A DNA stretch of 44,708 nt, from NCBI GenBank assembly GCA_025357545.1, contig JANXPB010000093.1:1-44708 (forward strand), in the 5' to 3' direction. This document shows positions 42,245-44,708 of the stretch, in pieces (the stretch's first letter is position 1; each line of letters starts with the position of its first letter). Origin of the DNA: Holophagaceae bacterium (GTDB lineage Bacteria; Acidobacteriota; Holophagae; Holophagales; Holophagaceae). A program made the translations under genes and the position numbers. A model generated the notes under the pieces. The model did not search any database, was not told the origin of the DNA, and saw only the letters and a program-made list of their open reading frames with translations.

Positions 42245-43768
42245 TCAGTCTATGCGCCAAAGCGGGAGTTCATCGCCCAGCGAAGGCACCGGAAGCAGTC
42301 CATTCTCAATGGCGCCATCATCGCTTTCGGGTTCACACAAGTAGACGGCGATGGCACCCAGGGGCTGGTCTGTCCTCACGAGGCCTGAACCCACAGGAGC
42401 CACGCGAGGACCGCTGCGCCAGGACACGGCCAGCTCGCCGACCTTGGCGGCTTCCAGGATGGCGCGGCCTCCTTCGGTGCCCAGGCTTTCCACCACCGGC
42501 ACCCCCACGTCGTAACCTCCGGCCGCTGTTTCCACTCGAAGGCCGTGTTGGCGAAGGTGCGCAGCGACGGCAGGCGGCACCACGTAGGCCGCAGGCCGGT
42601 CCACCACCGTGCGGCCCACGAAACGTCCGATGTGGGGGATGGTCACGCTGGTGGGCGCGCCCTCCAGCGTGCGCGGAATGCGGGTGAGGATCTCGATGGG
42701 GGCCGCGAAGAGCTCCAGGCCATAGCGCACGGCCACTCGGGGAGGCGGCGTGCGGCTGGCGGCCACGGTCTGTACCACTTCATCCCCATGGGCGGCCACG
42801 AAGGTGAGGGTCTCCAGCATGAAGGCGTAGGCCGTGCGCACCCGTTCCTCGAAGGTGATGTAGGAGTAGCACTCCAGCAGCAGGTCCATGCGGCTGGTGA
42901 GGCCCCGGTAGTTGCTACCGAAGCGCGGATGGTGCGGGTAGGTCATCCAGCCTTCGCGCACGGCCGAGGCTGGATCCGCCTCGCCATCGGCATCCAGTAC
43001 CCGCTCGTCCTCCACGAAGTTGCCATACCACCCGGCGTCCAGCTGGTGCTTGGCCTTCAGGGCCGCCGTGACCGGGCCCAGCAGTTTCTCGCGCATATAA
43101 AGGATGGGCTCGGCCCGCCCGCTTTCGATGGTGTGGGGGATGTCGTAGGTCATGGAGAACCGGTGCACCGAACCGTTGGTGGCGTGGTTGTCGATGGTGA
43201 GGTCCGGCTCCCAAAGCTGGCAGACTTGGGTTTGGAGCAGGCGCATCTCCACGCCCTCCTGGCGCATGTAGTCGCGGTTCAGGTTGATCTTGGCGGCATT
43301 CACGCGGGTGCCCACGCCACTCTCGGGGCCAAGCTGCCCCGCGAGCTTCGGCAGGTGGAGCTTCCGGTTGCCGGGATCGATGGCGTCGTTGCCGTCGGGG
43401 TTGAAGAGGGGCACCACCACCAGGGTCAGTTTGGCGAGGATGTCCGCGGCGTCAAGGCCAGGCTTGCCTTCCAGGAGATCCCGCACCAGCATCAGGCAGC
43501 CTTCCTTGCCCTCCACCTCGCCCGCATGGATGCCGCTGATGACCAGCACGATGGGCAGCCCCAGCTTCCGGGCTTCCTCTGGAGTCTTCACACCATGGGC
43601 CGACAGCACCAGGATCGGCAGCTCCCGACCCTGGGCGCTCACACCGAAGTTGCTGATGTGGAGGCGCGGATCCCCCTTGGCCGCAAGCGCCGCAAGGAAG
43701 GCCATCACGTCCGCGTGCAGGGATGTGAACTCGTAGTGGGTGCTTTCCGCGCGGGTCTGGATGCTCAT
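42245..43768 (-). CDS. M14 family zinc carboxypeptidase
   Basis: A 507-residue metallopeptidase of the M14 family. Zinc ligands are H81 and E84 in SGIHAGEVEGKEG and a later histidine in LTIDNHATNGS; VPLFNPDGND and KINLNRDYM are the substrate-binding stretches. LLLECYSYITFEERVRTAYAF likely carries the catalytic glutamate. There is no signal peptide, so it seems cytoplasmic, unlike many M14 enzymes of this size in related bacteria that are exported. The last about 150 residues (PIEILTRIPRTLEGAPTSVTIPHIGRFVGRTV to the end) form an extra beta-rich domain. Cleaved peptides are unknown. Confidence 0.92.
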   Translation of the reverse strand: MSIQTRAESTHYEFTSLHADVMAFLAALAAKGDPRLHISNFGVSAQGRELPILVLSAHGVKTPEEARKLGLPIVLVISGIHAGEVEGKEGCLMLVRDLLEGKPGLDAADILAKLTLVVVPLFNPDGNDAIDPGNRKLHLPKLAGQLGPESGVGTRVNAAKINLNRDYMRQEGVEMRLLQTQVCQLWEPDLTIDNHATNGSVHRFSMTYDIPHTIESGRAEPILYMREKLLGPVTAALKAKHQLDAGWYGNFVEDERVLDADGEADPASAVREGWMTYPHHPRFGSNYRGLTSRMDLLLECYSYITFEERVRTAYAFMLETLTFVAAHGDEVVQTVAASRTPPPRVAVRYGLELFAAPIEILTRIPRTLEGAPTSVTIPHIGRFVGRTVVDRPAAYVVPPAVAAHLRQHGLRVETAAGGYDVGVPVVESLGTEGGRAILEAAKVGELAVSWRSGPRVAPVGSGLVRTDQPLGAIAVYLCEPESDDGAIENGLLPVPSLGDELPLWRID

Positions 43769-43863
43769 GGTCGCTCCCGAAGGTGGGGGTGGATGGAGGT
43801 TGCCTGGAATCCTCCCATGATCCCGCCCCGGCGATACACTGCATCCGAAGCACCGGAGCGCCC

Positions 43864-44475
43864 ATGGAAGAATTCGCCGAAGCCATCCATGAAACCGTCC
43901 ACCAGGCAGAGCACGGCTCCGAGGGCCACCGCAACCCGCTCATGGGGCGGGTGGGGATCTGCGTAGCCATCACCGCCACGCTCATGGCCCTCACCACCAT
44001 CAAGGGCAACATCGTGGTGCAGGAGAGCACTTTGCTCCAGAGCCGCATCAACAACACGTGGGCCTTGTTCCAGGCCAAAAGCACCAAACAGCATCTCGCG
44101 GAGAACACCAAGGAGATCCTGGGGGCGTTGAAGGATAGCGGTTCTTCCGCCGCGGTGCTGGAACCGCGCGTGAAGCACTACGAGGCAGAGGGCCTCCGCT
44201 ACGAACACGAGAAGGGCGACATCAAGCAGCAGGCCGACGCCTTGGAGGAGACGCGCCACCTGCTGCACCAGCAGCATGAGCATTTCAGCATCGCCGAAGC
44301 CATCTTCTCCCTCTCCATGGCGCTCTTCGGCCTCACAGCCCTGACCCAACGCAAAGCCCTGCTGAACGTGGGCCTCGTGTTCGCCGTGTTGGGTTTCGGC
44401 GCAGGGATCTGGGCCCTGAGCGGCGCTCCGAAGCCCGAACCGGAGCATCCCACCGCCTCCGCCGAACATCACTAG
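43864..44475 (+). CDS. DUF4337-like membrane protein
   Basis: A 203-residue protein from the ATG at 43864 (MEEFAEAIHETVHQAEHG). One helix near the N-terminus (VGICVAITATLMALTTI), a long charged coiled region with an AKSTKQHLAENTKEIL motif (residues about 65-145), and two C-terminal helices (AIFSLSMALFGLTALT; ALLNVGLVFAVLGFGAGIWALSG). Layout and the QSRINNTWALFQAKSTKQ motif are those of DUF4337 proteins, whose role is unknown. It is divergent from the peptidase gene and 13 bp before the next ORF. Confidence 0.85.
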   Translation: MEEFAEAIHETVHQAEHGSEGHRNPLMGRVGICVAITATLMALTTIKGNIVVQESTLLQSRINNTWALFQAKSTKQHLAENTKEILGALKDSGSSAAVLEPRVKHYEAEGLRYEHEKGDIKQQADALEETRHLLHQQHEHFSIAEAIFSLSMALFGLTALTQRKALLNVGLVFAVLGFGAGIWALSGAPKPEPEHPTASAEHH

Positions 44476-44488
44476 CGGAAGAGGCCCC

Positions 44489-44708
44489 ATGAACCACCAC
44501 CGCGAAGTCCTCACCCTCCACCTTCCGGATCGCACGGGCTTCGTGAACATAATCCGCGACGTGGAGAACGCGCTGGCCGAGAGGCAGTTTGGGCCCAGGA
44601 CGGGTCTTGGGGAAGGGCTGTTTGCAGGGGGAGGGCACGCGCTTCGGGCGCTCGTGGAGGAGGTCGTGCAGGAGTTGCTCGCGGTGGAAGCGGACCGGCA
44701 CTTCGGGG
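44489..44708 (+). CDS. Edge ORF: YjbQ-like start, then IS256-transposase-like sequence (partial)
   Basis: This frame starts at ATG 44489 with GAGG upstream and runs off the window. The first about 32 residues (MNHHREVLTLHLPDRTGFVN, IIRDVENALAE) look like the start of a YjbQ-family protein. After RQFGPRTGLGEG the sequence changes to LFAGGGHALRALVEEVVQELLAVEADRHFG, which resembles the N-terminus of IS256/mutator transposases (pattern VxEVxQELLxxExDxxxG). I infer that an insertion element interrupts the YjbQ gene in frame, or that the resemblance is chance. Confidence is limited by the short visible length. Confidence 0.45.
   Translation, partial: MNHHREVLTLHLPDRTGFVNIIRDVENALAERQFGPRTGLGEGLFAGGGHALRALVEEVVQELLAVEADRHFG

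Noticed and set aside
1-44708. CRISPR array, rRNA genes or a full prophage
   Set aside because: No regularly spaced repeats, rRNA sequence or phage structural genes were seen; the only repeats are the tRNA-derived pair.

Overview
The window is a dense, GC-rich bacterial chromosome segment with short intergenic gaps and many 1-4 nt stop/start overlaps. Two adjacent large TonB-dependent receptors with an N-terminal carboxypeptidase-regulatory-like domain, the DUF1800/DUF1501 pair, paired amidohydrolases, and fused 2-oxoacid:ferredoxin oxidoreductase subunits beside an ADP-forming acyl-CoA ligase suggest an Acidobacteriota genome, perhaps Holophagae (Geothrix/Holophaga-like). That placement is inference from gene content; no rRNA is present.

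Left part (1-16 kb): two tandem secreted amidohydrolases (minus strand, the first cut by the window edge), a tRNA-Phe(GAA) with two extra 50-bp copies of sequence matching its 3' end plus flank, a membrane-anchored YfgM-like protein, a pyrimidine-nucleoside phosphorylase, two Oar-like TonB-dependent receptors each followed by an intrinsic terminator, a LytS/LytTR two-component pair, a small TonB-C-like protein, a glutathione peroxidase, a hexapeptide acyltransferase and two small exported proteins.

Middle (16-25.3 kb): cysteine dioxygenase facing a YeiH-type transporter and a PafA-like phosphatase; a secreted barnase-type RNase directly followed by its barstar-type inhibitor; an NTF2-like protein coupled to an isolated thiG; an RBBP9-like hydrolase; and the DUF1800-DUF1501 (Tat-exported) pair.

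Lysine block (25.3-33.9 kb): a clear lysine riboswitch precedes eight tightly packed genes, dapE-asd-lysC-dapB-dapA-dapD-dapC-lysA, covering aspartate to lysine except the DapF epimerase. The asd is of the archaeal/fungal type, lysC seems to start with TTG, and the LysA homologue has unusual active-site motifs.

Right part (33.9-44.7 kb): an unknown membrane protein; an acetyl-CoA hydrolase/CoA-transferase facing a three-gene, translationally coupled operon of a two-subunit fused 2-oxoacid:ferredoxin oxidoreductase and an ADP-forming acyl-CoA synthetase, which together would oxidise 2-oxo acids to acyl-CoA, reduce ferredoxin and make ATP. Then come two divergent small genes, an M14 carboxypeptidase, a DUF4337-like membrane protein and, at the edge, an ORF that starts like YjbQ and continues like an IS256-type transposase. 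The best candidates for something new are the tRNA-derived repeats, the unusual LysA under riboswitch control, the secreted barnase/barstar pair, the EF-hand loop in a TonB receptor and the chimeric ORF at the right edge.
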